A stretch of DNA of 54,439 nucleotides, from NCBI RefSeq assembly GCF_001865065.1, contig NZ_MJGN01000027.1, positions 1 to 54,439 of the forward strand. The letters are read 5' to 3'. The stretch's first letter is position 1; the number at the start of each line of letters is the position of its first letter. Position numbers and translations under genes: made by a program. Below, in pieces: positions 1 to 8,387 of this stretch. The DNA comes from Curtobacterium sp. MCBA15_008. Lineage in GTDB: Bacteria > Actinomycetota > Actinomycetes > Actinomycetales > Microbacteriaceae. The notes under the pieces are model-generated. The model ran no database searches. It was not told the origin of the DNA and was given only the letters and a program-made list of their open reading frames with translations.

Positions 1-52
1 CTGCGAGCAACCGCCGACGTTGCGTTTTGCGGGAAGGGGCGGGCGGCGCCGG

Positions 53-2647
53 CTAGCGGTGGAGGGAGCCCGCGTGCCGCAGCACGAACGGGGACGTCAG
101 CGCCTCGGTGTCGATGCCGGGAGCGCCGGACACGGTGAACGTCACGGACTCGCCGGCGAGCAGGGACACGAGGCCGTCGTCCACCCGCGCCGCACGGTCG
201 ACCCGGTCCGGGAAGAGCAAGACGTCGCGAGCGTACGAGCGCGTCGTCACGGTCACGCGCGCGCCGTCCGGGGTCGCCTCGACGGACGCCGAGAGCGGCT
301 CCGCGTCGAACACCTGGTCGACGACCTCGGCGAAGTCGTGCACCGTGCGGGTCCCCGCGCCGGTGACGACGAGGACCTCGGACCCGGCGTCCCCCGGGAC
401 CGCGAGGGACTCCGGCAGCGTCGCCCGGTCGGCGTCGGCCGGGTCGGCGGCGAGCGGGAATGACGCGGACTCGAGCACGGTACCGTCGAACGCCACGCGG
501 GACACCGTGACCTCGTCGGAGACCGGCCCACCCGACGCGTTGACGAGCACGACCTCGAGCCCGCCCTCGGGCGAGCCCGGCTGCACCGTCAGCAGCACCG
601 GCTGGTACGCCTGCCGCACCGCGTACCAGACCGGCTTCCGGATGCCCGCGTGGTCGACGAGTGCCCACGAGACCACGGGCCAGTCGTCGTTGAGCTGCCA
701 GACGACCATGCCGGTGTTGTCCGGCGTGCGAGAGCGGAACCACTCCATCCCGAACCGGATCGCGTGCGCCTGGTTCAGCTGCGCGGCGAAGTGCCAATCC
801 TCGATCGAGGCGGATTCCGGCAGGTGCCCGCGCATGCCGTCGGCGAGCTTCCGGTTGCCCTCGTGCGCCTTCTGGTGCACGAGCATCTCGTGGCCGTCCG
901 GGTCGAGCGGTTCGTCGTGCACGACCTCGGTCAGGGTCGACCACGCGGGCGGCCCCTGGAACCCGAACTCGGCGACGAAGCGGGGCTTCCAGTCGCGGTA
1001 CGCCGTGTAGTCGCGCTGGTTCCAGACGTCCCAGATGTGCACGCTGCCGTTGCGCTCGTCGTTCGGCGTCAGGTACTCGTCGAACGAGAACGGACTGCCC
1101 GGCGTGTACGGCCGGGTCGGGTCGAGCTCGGCGACGACGGCGGGGAGCAGCGAGCGGTAGTACCCGTTGCCCCAGGTGCGGCCGACGAGCGACGGCCTCC
1201 ATCCCCACTCCGCGTAGGCGACGAGGTTCTCGTTGTTGCCGTTCCAGACCACGAGCGAGGGGTGCGGGCTGAGGCGGGTGACGGCCTCGCGGACCTCGGG
1301 CTCCACCTCGTCGGCGAGCCAGGGCTCCTCCGCGTAGGCGGCGCAGGCGAACAGGAAGTCCTGCCAGACGAGCACGCCGAGTTCGTCGCACCGGTCGTAC
1401 AGGTCCTCGGACTCGTAGATCCCGCCGCCCCAGATCCGGAGCAGGTTCACGTTCGCGTCGACCGCGTCCTGGATCCGGTCGGCGTAGCGCGCGGGGGTCA
1501 TCTCGGTGAGGAACGCGTGGTCGGGGATCCAGTTCGCGCCGCGGACGATGACCGGCCGGTCGTTCACGCGGAGCAGGAACGGTGCGCCGCCGGCGTCGGC
1601 GGCGGTGTCGAGCGTGACCGTCCGGAACCCGACACGGCCGGTCCAGACCGCCTCGCCGACCTCGACGCGGACGTCGTAGAGCGGCTGGTCGCCCTCGCCA
1701 CGCGGCCACCAGACGGCGACGTCCGGCACCTCGAGGCGCACGCTCGCCGATCCGTCGACCACCGGCCGGGACCCGACGACGATCGGTGCGTCCAGGCCTG
1801 GAGGCGCGGTGTCGGGAGCCGACGACGCTGCGGACGCGCGGTGCGGGGCCACGGTGACCCGTGCCTCCAGGCCGCCGGATCGGGACCCGCTGGCGGACGC
1901 AGCCGGTGCCGTGCCGATGGCCTGCGAGAAGCGCGCCGCCGAGCCCGCGGACTCGACGTCCACGTGGGCGGTCAGGACGCCGGTGGTGCCGTCGACGTCG
2001 ACGAGCGGGCGGACCGCGGCGATGCGCACGCCGCTCCACGACTCGATGCCGATCGACTTCCAGATGCCGCTCGTCGCGACGTCGATGCCCCAGTCCCACC
2101 CGAAGTTCGACGCGTTCTTCCGGAGCGCGTTGTACGGGTGGTGGTTGACGTGGGGGAGCTCGCCGCCGTGCTGCTCGGAGAGGCGGACCGCGGCGGGGAC
2201 GGGGGCGTCGAAGGTGACGACGACCTCGTTCGTGCCGGGGCGGAGCAGGTGCCCGACCGGGAAACGGTACGAGCGGTGCTGGTTCCGGGTGGTGCCGACG
2301 ACGATGCCGTTCACCTCGACGGTGGCGAGGGTGTCGAGGCCATCGGCGACGAGGTCGTGGCGCTGGGCGTCGGGTGCGCCGGTCGCGCCGGGTGCGTCCG
2401 TCGCGCTGGCGGCTGCGTTCTCCGGCCACTCGAACGTGCGCCGGTACCGCCACACGGTGTCGCCGATCCACTGCGTGGCGGCCTCCTGGTCGCCGTCGAA
2501 CGGGTCGGCGATCCGGCCCGCCCGCAGCAGGTCGGTGTGCACGCAGCCGGGGACCACCGCCTCGACCGGGGAGCGGAACGCTGCCGACTCGGCGGGCCCG
2601 CTCACCGCCTCGACCGTCCACGTGCCGTCCAGTGTCGTCCGCTCCAT
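53..2647 (-). CDS. GH2 beta-mannosidase
   Basis: An 864-residue cytoplasmic glycoside hydrolase of family 2 with the beta-mannosidase layout: N-terminal jelly roll (about 1-180), Ig-like domain, TIM barrel and C-terminal beta domains. No signal peptide is visible. The expected acid/base is Glu473 in WNGNNEN, and the nucleophile is Glu560 in FVAEFGFQG. The family releases terminal beta-mannose from oligosaccharides. I chose the ATG at 2647 because GGGAG lies 5 nt upstream; an ATG 12 nt further out is possible. The gene is divergent from an ABC importer that ends in an alpha-galactosidase, so both probably feed on the same glycan. Residues about 259-284 form an odd linker bounded by inverted copies of the dispersed CTGGAGGC repeat. 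Confidence 0.9.
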   Translation of the reverse strand: MERTTLDGTWTVEAVSGPAESAAFRSPVEAVVPGCVHTDLLRAGRIADPFDGDQEAATQWIGDTVWRYRRTFEWPENAAASATDAPGATGAPDAQRHDLVADGLDTLATVEVNGIVVGTTRNQHRSYRFPVGHLLRPGTNEVVVTFDAPVPAAVRLSEQHGGELPHVNHHPYNALRKNASNFGWDWGIDVATSGIWKSIGIESWSGVRIAAVRPLVDVDGTTGVLTAHVDVESAGSAARFSQAIGTAPAASASGSRSGGLEARVTVAPHRASAASSAPDTAPPGLDAPIVVGSRPVVDGSASVRLEVPDVAVWWPRGEGDQPLYDVRVEVGEAVWTGRVGFRTVTLDTAADAGGAPFLLRVNDRPVIVRGANWIPDHAFLTEMTPARYADRIQDAVDANVNLLRIWGGGIYESEDLYDRCDELGVLVWQDFLFACAAYAEEPWLADEVEPEVREAVTRLSPHPSLVVWNGNNENLVAYAEWGWRPSLVGRTWGNGYYRSLLPAVVAELDPTRPYTPGSPFSFDEYLTPNDERNGSVHIWDVWNQRDYTAYRDWKPRFVAEFGFQGPPAWSTLTEVVHDEPLDPDGHEMLVHQKAHEGNRKLADGMRGHLPESASIEDWHFAAQLNQAHAIRFGMEWFRSRTPDNTGMVVWQLNDDWPVVSWALVDHAGIRKPVWYAVRQAYQPVLLTVQPGSPEGGLEVVLVNASGGPVSDEVTVSRVAFDGTVLESASFPLAADPADADRATLPESLAVPGDAGSEVLVVTGAGTRTVHDFAEVVDQVFDAEPLSASVEATPDGARVTVTTRSYARDVLLFPDRVDRAARVDDGLVSLLAGESVTFTVSGAPGIDTEALTSPFVLRHAGSLHR

Positions 2648-2686
2648 CGCGTCTCCCATGCTCGTCGGCCGCTTCGTCGCAACCTC

Positions 2687-2727
2687 TTGACCGACTTAGT
2701 TTAAGCGTGTAACAATCGCGCTCACAA
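2687..2727 (+). promoter_or_regulatory. Overlapping divergent promoters with candidate operator
   Basis: For the importer, TTGACC (2687-2692), a 17-nt spacer and TAACAA (2710-2715) make a near-ideal vegetative promoter. On the other strand TTGTGA (2722-2727), 18 nt and TAAACT (2698-2703) fit the beta-mannosidase. The overlap contains the inverted repeat CTTAGTTTAAG (2695-2705), and a LacI-like half site GCGCTCACAA lies at 2718-2727. Binding by a sugar-responsive repressor is inferred; no regulator gene is adjacent. Confidence 0.55.
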
Positions 2728-2763
2728 CGTGGACCTGCGATGACGCAGACCGGAAGGACAACG

Positions 2764-4449
2764 ATGTTCAAGACAACCCGTTCACGGCTCGCCATCGGCG
2801 GCGCCGTGCTCCTCGCTGCCGGCCTCGCGCTGAGCGGCTGCAGTGCCAGCGGCTCCGCCACCGGCGGCGACGCCGACTCGACCCTGGTGGCGTACACCGG
2901 ACAGTCCGGCGACTACCAGATCAACTACAACCCGTGGTCGCCGTCGAACATCGGCGGCGTCGGCACGATCTACGAGTCGCTCTTCTTCATCACCAACGTC
3001 AACACGAACGACCCGAAGCCGCTCCTCGGCAAGTCGTCGGAGTGGAACAGCGACGGCACGCAGCTCACCATCACGCTCCGCGACGGCGTGCAATGGAGCG
3101 ACGGCAAGCCGTTCACCTCGAAGGACGTCGTCTTCACGCTCGACATGCTCAAGAAGCAGAAGGCACTGAACTCGATCGGCTACGACGGCACCGCGAAGGC
3201 CGAGGGCGACGACAAGGTCGTCGTGACGTTCGCCAAGCCGTCGTTCGTGCTCGGCCCGAACCTGCTCGGCAAGACCTGGATCGTGCCCGAGCACCTGTGG
3301 AAGGACATCGACCCGACGACCGACGTCGTGCGGAAGCCCGTCGGCACCGGTCCGTACACGCTCGGCACCTTCAAGGCGCAGGCGTTCACGCTCGAGGCCA
3401 ACAAGAAGTACTGGGGCGGCGCCCCCGCGGTGAAGACGATCCGCTACCTGTCGCTCTCCGGCAACACCGCCGGCGCCGACGCCCTGAAGCAGGGCTCCAT
3501 CGACTGGCAGACCGGCCCGGTGCCGAACATGGACGACATCCCCGCGAACTACAAGGGCTACGACGGCATCACCGTCGGCCAGAACCAGATGGCGCTCCTC
3601 ACGTGCTCGTCCGAGGCGATGGGCTGCACGGGCCCGCAGACCGACCCGGCCGTGCGGCACGCGATCGCCGACGCGATCAACCGCAAGCAGCTCAACTCGC
3701 TCGCGTTCATGAACACCGCCAGCGAGATCTCGCCGACCTTCGCGCTCACCACGACGCAGAAGGACATGATCTCGAAGGACATCGAGCCGGCGGTCATGCC
3801 GAACGGTGCCGACACGAAGGCCGCTGCCGCGACGCTCGAGGACGCCGGCTACGCCAAGGGCGCCGACGGCATCTACGCCAAGGACGGCAAGAAGCTGTCC
3901 CTGACGGTCGAGGTCGTCACCGGCTGGACCGACTACATCACCGCGATCGACACGATGACGCAGCAGCTCAAGGCCGCGGGCATCGAGCTCAAGGCGCAGC
4001 AGTCGTCGTGGAACGAGTGGACCGACAAGAAGACGAAGGGCAACTACGAGCTCGCGATCGACTCGCTCGGCCAGGGCCCGACCGCGAACCCGTACTACCT
4101 CTACAACAACTACTTCTCGACGGCCAACACCGCGAAGGTCGGTGAAGCGGCACCGATGAACATCGCCCGCTACAGCAACGCCGACGTGGACAGCGCCCTG
4201 ACGAAGCTCGCGGCGACGAACCCCGAGGACACGGCCGCCACGCAGCCGCTGCTCGACACCATCCAGCAGCACATCGTCAAGGACATGCCGTACATCCCGG
4301 TGATGACCGGCGGTACCACGAGCGAGTTCCACTCCGCCAAGTTCACCGGCTGGCCGACCGATGACGACCTCTACGCCTTCCCGGCGGTCTGGGCGAGCCC
4401 GGACAACGCCGAGGTCTTCAAGGCGCTGAAGCCGGCGAAGAAGGGCTGA
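2764..4449 (+). CDS. ABC importer substrate-binding lipoprotein, family 5
   Basis: A 561-residue extracytoplasmic solute-binding protein of the SBP_bac_5 (peptide/oligosaccharide) family. A basic N-terminus, a hydrophobic stretch and the lipobox LSGC (acylated Cys26) mark it as a secreted lipoprotein. The mature part shows the family pattern: an early YESLF segment, then TITLRDGVQWSDGKPFTSKDV near residue 100. I chose the ATG at 2764 because GGAAGGA sits 5 nt before it; an in-frame ATG at 2740 lacks a good site. It is the first gene of a transport operon that ends in an alpha-galactosidase, so I infer an oligosaccharide ligand rather than a peptide. The ligand is not readable from sequence. 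Confidence 0.9.
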   Translation: MFKTTRSRLAIGGAVLLAAGLALSGCSASGSATGGDADSTLVAYTGQSGDYQINYNPWSPSNIGGVGTIYESLFFITNVNTNDPKPLLGKSSEWNSDGTQLTITLRDGVQWSDGKPFTSKDVVFTLDMLKKQKALNSIGYDGTAKAEGDDKVVVTFAKPSFVLGPNLLGKTWIVPEHLWKDIDPTTDVVRKPVGTGPYTLGTFKAQAFTLEANKKYWGGAPAVKTIRYLSLSGNTAGADALKQGSIDWQTGPVPNMDDIPANYKGYDGITVGQNQMALLTCSSEAMGCTGPQTDPAVRHAIADAINRKQLNSLAFMNTASEISPTFALTTTQKDMISKDIEPAVMPNGADTKAAAATLEDAGYAKGADGIYAKDGKKLSLTVEVVTGWTDYITAIDTMTQQLKAAGIELKAQQSSWNEWTDKKTKGNYELAIDSLGQGPTANPYYLYNNYFSTANTAKVGEAAPMNIARYSNADVDSALTKLAATNPEDTAATQPLLDTIQQHIVKDMPYIPVMTGGTTSEFHSAKFTGWPTDDDLYAFPAVWASPDNAEVFKALKPAKKG

Positions 4450-4483
4450 CCCCGATGGGATCGCGACCGAGGAGCACTCGACG

Positions 4484-5473
4484 ATGACCTACTTCCTGCG
4501 CAAGATCGGCTTCTACGTCGTCGCACTGTGGGCGGCACTGACGCTGAACTTCATCATCCCCAGGCTCCTGCCCGGCAACCCGGTGGACATCCTGCTCGCC
4601 AAGCTCCAGCAGCGCGGCGGACAGGTGACCCCGGCGACCCGGCAGGCGTACGAGCTGCTCCTCGGTGGCGATTCCTCGGAACCGCTCATCGTCCAGTACG
4701 GCCAGTACCTCGGCAACGTGTTCCGCGGTGACCTCGGTGTGTCCGTCAGCTACTTCCCGGCGCCCGTGACCGAGGTCATCGCGAGCTCGCTGCCGTGGAC
4801 CATCGCCCTCGTCGGGATCGCCACGATCCTGGCCGCCGTCATCGGCGTGGCACTCGGGGCGTTCGTCGGCTGGAAGCCGGGGACCTGGCTCGACTCGTTC
4901 GTCCCCGCCACCACGCTGCTCGCCGCCGTGCCGTACTTCTGGCTGGCGCTCATCCTCGTCTACTTCTTCGCCACCGGGATCCACCTGTTCCCGGCGCAGG
5001 GCGGCTACGACGTCGTGCTCACCCCGGGCTTCAACTGGGAGTTCATCGGGTCGGCGATCCAGTACGGGATCCTGCCGGCGGCGACGATCGTGCTCGCCTC
5101 GCTCGGCGGCTGGCTGCTCGGCATGCGCAACATGATGGTATCGACGCTGTCCGAGGACTACATCACCACCGCCCAGGCCAAGGGCCTGTCGAACGGCAAG
5201 ATCCTCCGCAACTACGCGGCGCGGAACGCCGTGCTGCCGTCCGTCGCCGGCTTCGCGATCTCCCTCGGGTTCATCGTGTCCGGCTCCGTCGTCACCGAGC
5301 AGGTGTTCTCGTACCCGGGCATCGGGTCGAAGCTGCTGTCCGCCGTGACCAACAACGACTACGCGCTCATGCAGGGGATCTTCCTGTTCATCACCCTGGC
5401 GGTCCTCGGCGCGAACCTCGTCGTCGACCTGCTGTACGGGATCATCGACCCGCGGACGCGGGCCCGGAGCTAG
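4484..5473 (+). CDS. ABC transporter permease, DppB type
   Basis: A 329-residue inner-membrane permease with about six transmembrane helices, a long extracytoplasmic loop after helix 1 (containing LLPGNPVDIL), and the BPD_transp_1 domain. The cytoplasmic EAA-like coupling loop reads TTAQAKGLSNGKILRNYA. It pairs with the next gene to form the channel of a peptide/oligosaccharide importer. It begins 35 nt after the binding protein and ends 13 nt before the second permease, so it sits in one operon. Confidence 0.9.
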   Translation: MTYFLRKIGFYVVALWAALTLNFIIPRLLPGNPVDILLAKLQQRGGQVTPATRQAYELLLGGDSSEPLIVQYGQYLGNVFRGDLGVSVSYFPAPVTEVIASSLPWTIALVGIATILAAVIGVALGAFVGWKPGTWLDSFVPATTLLAAVPYFWLALILVYFFATGIHLFPAQGGYDVVLTPGFNWEFIGSAIQYGILPAATIVLASLGGWLLGMRNMMVSTLSEDYITTAQAKGLSNGKILRNYAARNAVLPSVAGFAISLGFIVSGSVVTEQVFSYPGIGSKLLSAVTNNDYALMQGIFLFITLAVLGANLVVDLLYGIIDPRTRARS

Positions 5474-5485
5474 GGAGGAGACGAC

Positions 5486-6577
5486 ATGACCAACATCCAG
5501 CAGGACACCGAACCCACCATCGGCGCGCTCGCCGAGGAGGCCGACGCCGGATCGACGCGCAGCATCGCCACCGCCCGCGCGTCCCGACCGAAGGGCGGCG
5601 TGCGCCGCTTCCTGCCGACCCTCACCCCGTGGCTCGTCACGGGCATCGTCCTCGTCGCCGGCGTCACGCTGTTCGGCGTGATCGGCCCGCTGCTCGTCGG
5701 CGACCCGACCACGATCCGCGACTCCGGGCTGCAGGGCCCGAGCGAGGCGAACCTGCTCGGCACGACGCAGACCGGGCAGGACGTCCTCGCCCAGCTCGCC
5801 TACGCCACCCGTGGCAGCCTGCAGATCGGCCTGATCGTCGGCGTCCTCGCCACGGTGCTGTCCGCGTTCTTCGGCATCCTCGGCGCCTACCTCGGCGGCA
5901 TCATGGACGAGGCGTTCTCGCTCTTCTCGAACGTCTTCCTCGTGATCCCCGGCCTGCCGCTCGTGATCGTCATCTCCGGCCTGGTGCCGCGTGAGGCGCG
6001 CGGGCTCTGGACCATCGCCGTCGTCCTCGCGATCACGTCGTGGGCCGGCTCCGCCCGGGTGCTCCGGGCGCAGACGATGTCGATCCGCAACCGCGACTAC
6101 GTCTCCGCGGCGCGGGTCGCGGGCGAGCGGCCCTGGCGGGTGATCGCGGTCGAGATCCTGCCGAACCTGCTGCCCGTCCTGGCGTCGCAGTTCGTCTTCG
6201 CGGTGATCGCGGCGATCCTCGGGGAAGCCGGCCTGTCGTTCCTCGGGCTCGGGGCGTCGAACTCGTCGACGCTCGGCACGATGCTCTTCTACGCGCAGAA
6301 CGGCTTCGCGCTCGCGAACGGCGCGTGGTGGTGGTTCGTGCCGCCGGGGCTGCTCATCGCCCTGCTCGGCATGGGTCTGTCCCTCGTCAACTTCTCGATC
6401 GACGAGGTCATCAACCCGCGCCTGGCCAACGTGCGTGCACAGCGCCGCCGTGAGCGTCGCCTCCGTCGCGCGGCACGTTCCACCCGGACTGGAGGCACGG
6501 CTCGCGTCGCCACCGCCGGTCACGACAGTGCGCATCACGACAGTGCGCACCACGACACGAAGGGGACCGGCCGATGA
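5486..6577 (+). CDS. ABC transporter permease, DppC type
   Basis: A 363-residue partner permease with a cytoplasmic N-tail of about 50 residues, a first helix, a periplasmic-type loop, then five more helices carrying the coupling loop SAARVAGERPWRVIAVEIL. A GGAGGAGA-like site precedes the ATG. Its C-terminus is unusual: after the last helix comes a basic stretch (RRRERRLRRA), a copy of the CTGGAGGCACGG repeat (6489-6500), and a His/Asp-rich repeated tail (HDSAH units). It overlaps the downstream ATPase gene by 4 nt. Confidence 0.9.
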   Translation: MTNIQQDTEPTIGALAEEADAGSTRSIATARASRPKGGVRRFLPTLTPWLVTGIVLVAGVTLFGVIGPLLVGDPTTIRDSGLQGPSEANLLGTTQTGQDVLAQLAYATRGSLQIGLIVGVLATVLSAFFGILGAYLGGIMDEAFSLFSNVFLVIPGLPLVIVISGLVPREARGLWTIAVVLAITSWAGSARVLRAQTMSIRNRDYVSAARVAGERPWRVIAVEILPNLLPVLASQFVFAVIAAILGEAGLSFLGLGASNSSTLGTMLFYAQNGFALANGAWWWFVPPGLLIALLGMGLSLVNFSIDEVINPRLANVRAQRRRERRLRRAARSTRTGGTARVATAGHDSAHHDSAHHDTKGTGR

Positions 6578-7497
6578 CCGCCACCGAGACCTCGACCACC
6601 GGACCGGTCGCCGCCACCGCGGCCGGCCGCCGCGACGCCGTGCTGACGATCGAGCACCTCGACGTCGTCTACGAGACCGAGCACCCCGTGCACGCCGTGA
6701 AGGACGTGTCGCTGACGCTCGCGCCCGGCGAGATCCTCGGACTCGCGGGGGAGTCCGGCTGCGGCAAGACGACGCTGGCCTACGCCATCACCCGGCTGCA
6801 CAAGCCGCCGGCGAAGGTCACGTCGGGCAACATCACCTTCCACGACCGGGACGGCAGCGACGTCGACCTGCTCGGCCTCGGCGACGAGCAGCTGCGGGCC
6901 GTGCGCTGGTCGAAGCTGTCGATGGTGTTCCAGGGGGCGATGAACGCGCTCAACCCGGTCACCACGATCCGGGCGCAGCTCGACGACGCCCTCAAGGAGC
7001 ACCGCCGCGGGATGTCCCGCAAGGAGCGCCGGGCCATCGCCGAGGACGCGCTGAGCCGGGTCGGGGTCGACCCGTCCCGCATCACGGCGTACCCGCACGA
7101 GCTCTCCGGCGGCATGCGGCAGCGCGTCATGATCGCGATGGCGATGCTGCTCGAACCGCAGATCATGATCATGGACGAACCGACCACGGCGCTCGACGTC
7201 GTGGTGCAGCGCGAGATCCTGCGCGAGATCGTCCGGCTCCGTGACGAGCTCGGCTTCGCGGTCGTGTTCATCACGCACGACCTGCCGCTGCTGCTCGAGA
7301 TCAGCGACCGGATCGCGATCATGCTGCGCGGCGAGGTCGTCGAGTTCGACCGGGCGTCGGTGATCCAGCACGAGCCCAAGCACCCGTACACGCAGCGGCT
7401 GCTGCAGTCGTTCCCGAGCCTGTCGGGGGAGCGCGGGGCGTTCATCCGCAGCGGGGTCGATTCGGGCATCACCACCGACCAGGAGGTCGCGTCATGA
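6574..7497 (+). CDS. ABC transporter ATP-binding protein, DppD type
   Basis: A 307-residue ATPase of the oligopeptide/oligosaccharide import class. It has Walker A GESGCGKTT (residues 59-67), the Q-loop in VFQGAMNALNP, signature LSGGMRQRV and Walker B MIMDEPTTALD, followed by the switch histidine in ITHDLP. Its start overlaps the permease stop (ATGA), and its own stop overlaps the next ATPase, so translation is probably coupled. It should pair with the following protein as a heterodimeric motor. Confidence 0.92.
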   Translation: MTATETSTTGPVAATAAGRRDAVLTIEHLDVVYETEHPVHAVKDVSLTLAPGEILGLAGESGCGKTTLAYAITRLHKPPAKVTSGNITFHDRDGSDVDLLGLGDEQLRAVRWSKLSMVFQGAMNALNPVTTIRAQLDDALKEHRRGMSRKERRAIAEDALSRVGVDPSRITAYPHELSGGMRQRVMIAMAMLLEPQIMIMDEPTTALDVVVQREILREIVRLRDELGFAVVFITHDLPLLLEISDRIAIMLRGEVVEFDRASVIQHEPKHPYTQRLLQSFPSLSGERGAFIRSGVDSGITTDQEVAS

Positions 7498-8387
7498 CCA
7501 GCGTCACCGTCAGCCACCTCGGCAAGGACTTCCACACCCGCAAGGGGCTGCGGCGCCAGACCCTGCGCGCCGTCGACGACGTGTCGTTCGAGCTGCAGCC
7601 GGGCCGCACCGTCGCCCTGGTCGGTGAGTCCGGCTCGGGCAAGTCCACCATCGCCCGGATGCTCGCGAAGCTCGAGAGCACCACGCGCGGCTCGATCGAC
7701 GTCCGGCTCGACGACGGCACCCCGGTGCTCGGCAGCCTGTACCGCCGGCACGTGCAGATGGTGTTCCAGGACCCGTTCGCGTCGCTCAACCCGTTCCACT
7801 CGATCGAGCACCACATCGCCCGGCCGCTGCAACTGCACCAGCGCACGCGCGGGGCCGACGAGACCGCCGCCCGCGTGCGGGAGCTCCTCGGCCGCGTCAA
7901 CCTCGACGAGGACTTCGCCACCCGTCGCCCGCACGAGCTCTCCGGCGGCCAGCGGCAGCGCGTCGCGATCGCCCGCGCGCTCGCACCGGGCGCGCAGGTG
8001 CTCGTCGCCGACGAACCGGTCTCGATGCTCGACGTGTCGATCCGGCTCAGCGTGCTCAACCTGATGGGACGCCTGCAGCGGGAGGACCGGCTCGCCGTCC
8101 TGTACATCACGCACGACCTGGCGACCGCACGGCACTTCTCGGACGAGATCCTGGTGCTCTACCGCGGCCGTGTGGTGGAGCGCGGCCCCTCGGACGCCGT
8201 CATCCTCGACCCGCACCACGACTACACCCGGCTGCTCGCCGAGGCGGCACCGGACCCCGAGCGTGGCGAACGGCGGGTGACGGCCGGTCCGGCGCTCGAC
8301 CGCTCCACGATCGACAACACCACCTGCTACGACCACACGGTCGGCGAGTGGGTGTCGAGCGAGCCGGCTCCGGTCGGCGCGCGATGA
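7494..8387 (+). CDS. ABC transporter ATP-binding protein, DppF type
   Basis: A 297-residue second ATPase with Walker A GESGSGKST (44-52), Q-loop VFQDPFASLNP, signature LSGGQRQRV, and Walker B VLVADEPVSMLD followed by YITHDL. The C-terminal part resembles the oligopeptide/dipeptide extension found in this class. The two ATPases differ in length and sequence, as usual for family-5 importers. It overlaps both neighbours by 4 nt, ending in the start codon of the alpha-galactosidase gene. Confidence 0.92.
   Translation: MTSVTVSHLGKDFHTRKGLRRQTLRAVDDVSFELQPGRTVALVGESGSGKSTIARMLAKLESTTRGSIDVRLDDGTPVLGSLYRRHVQMVFQDPFASLNPFHSIEHHIARPLQLHQRTRGADETAARVRELLGRVNLDEDFATRRPHELSGGQRQRVAIARALAPGAQVLVADEPVSMLDVSIRLSVLNLMGRLQREDRLAVLYITHDLATARHFSDEILVLYRGRVVERGPSDAVILDPHHDYTRLLAEAAPDPERGERRVTAGPALDRSTIDNTTCYDHTVGEWVSSEPAPVGAR

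Noticed and set aside
4418..6553. A 711-codon open frame on the minus strand over the importer permeases
   Set aside because: Composition is dominated by Arg, Asp, Glu and Gly with no domain pattern; both permeases on the plus strand are unmistakable.
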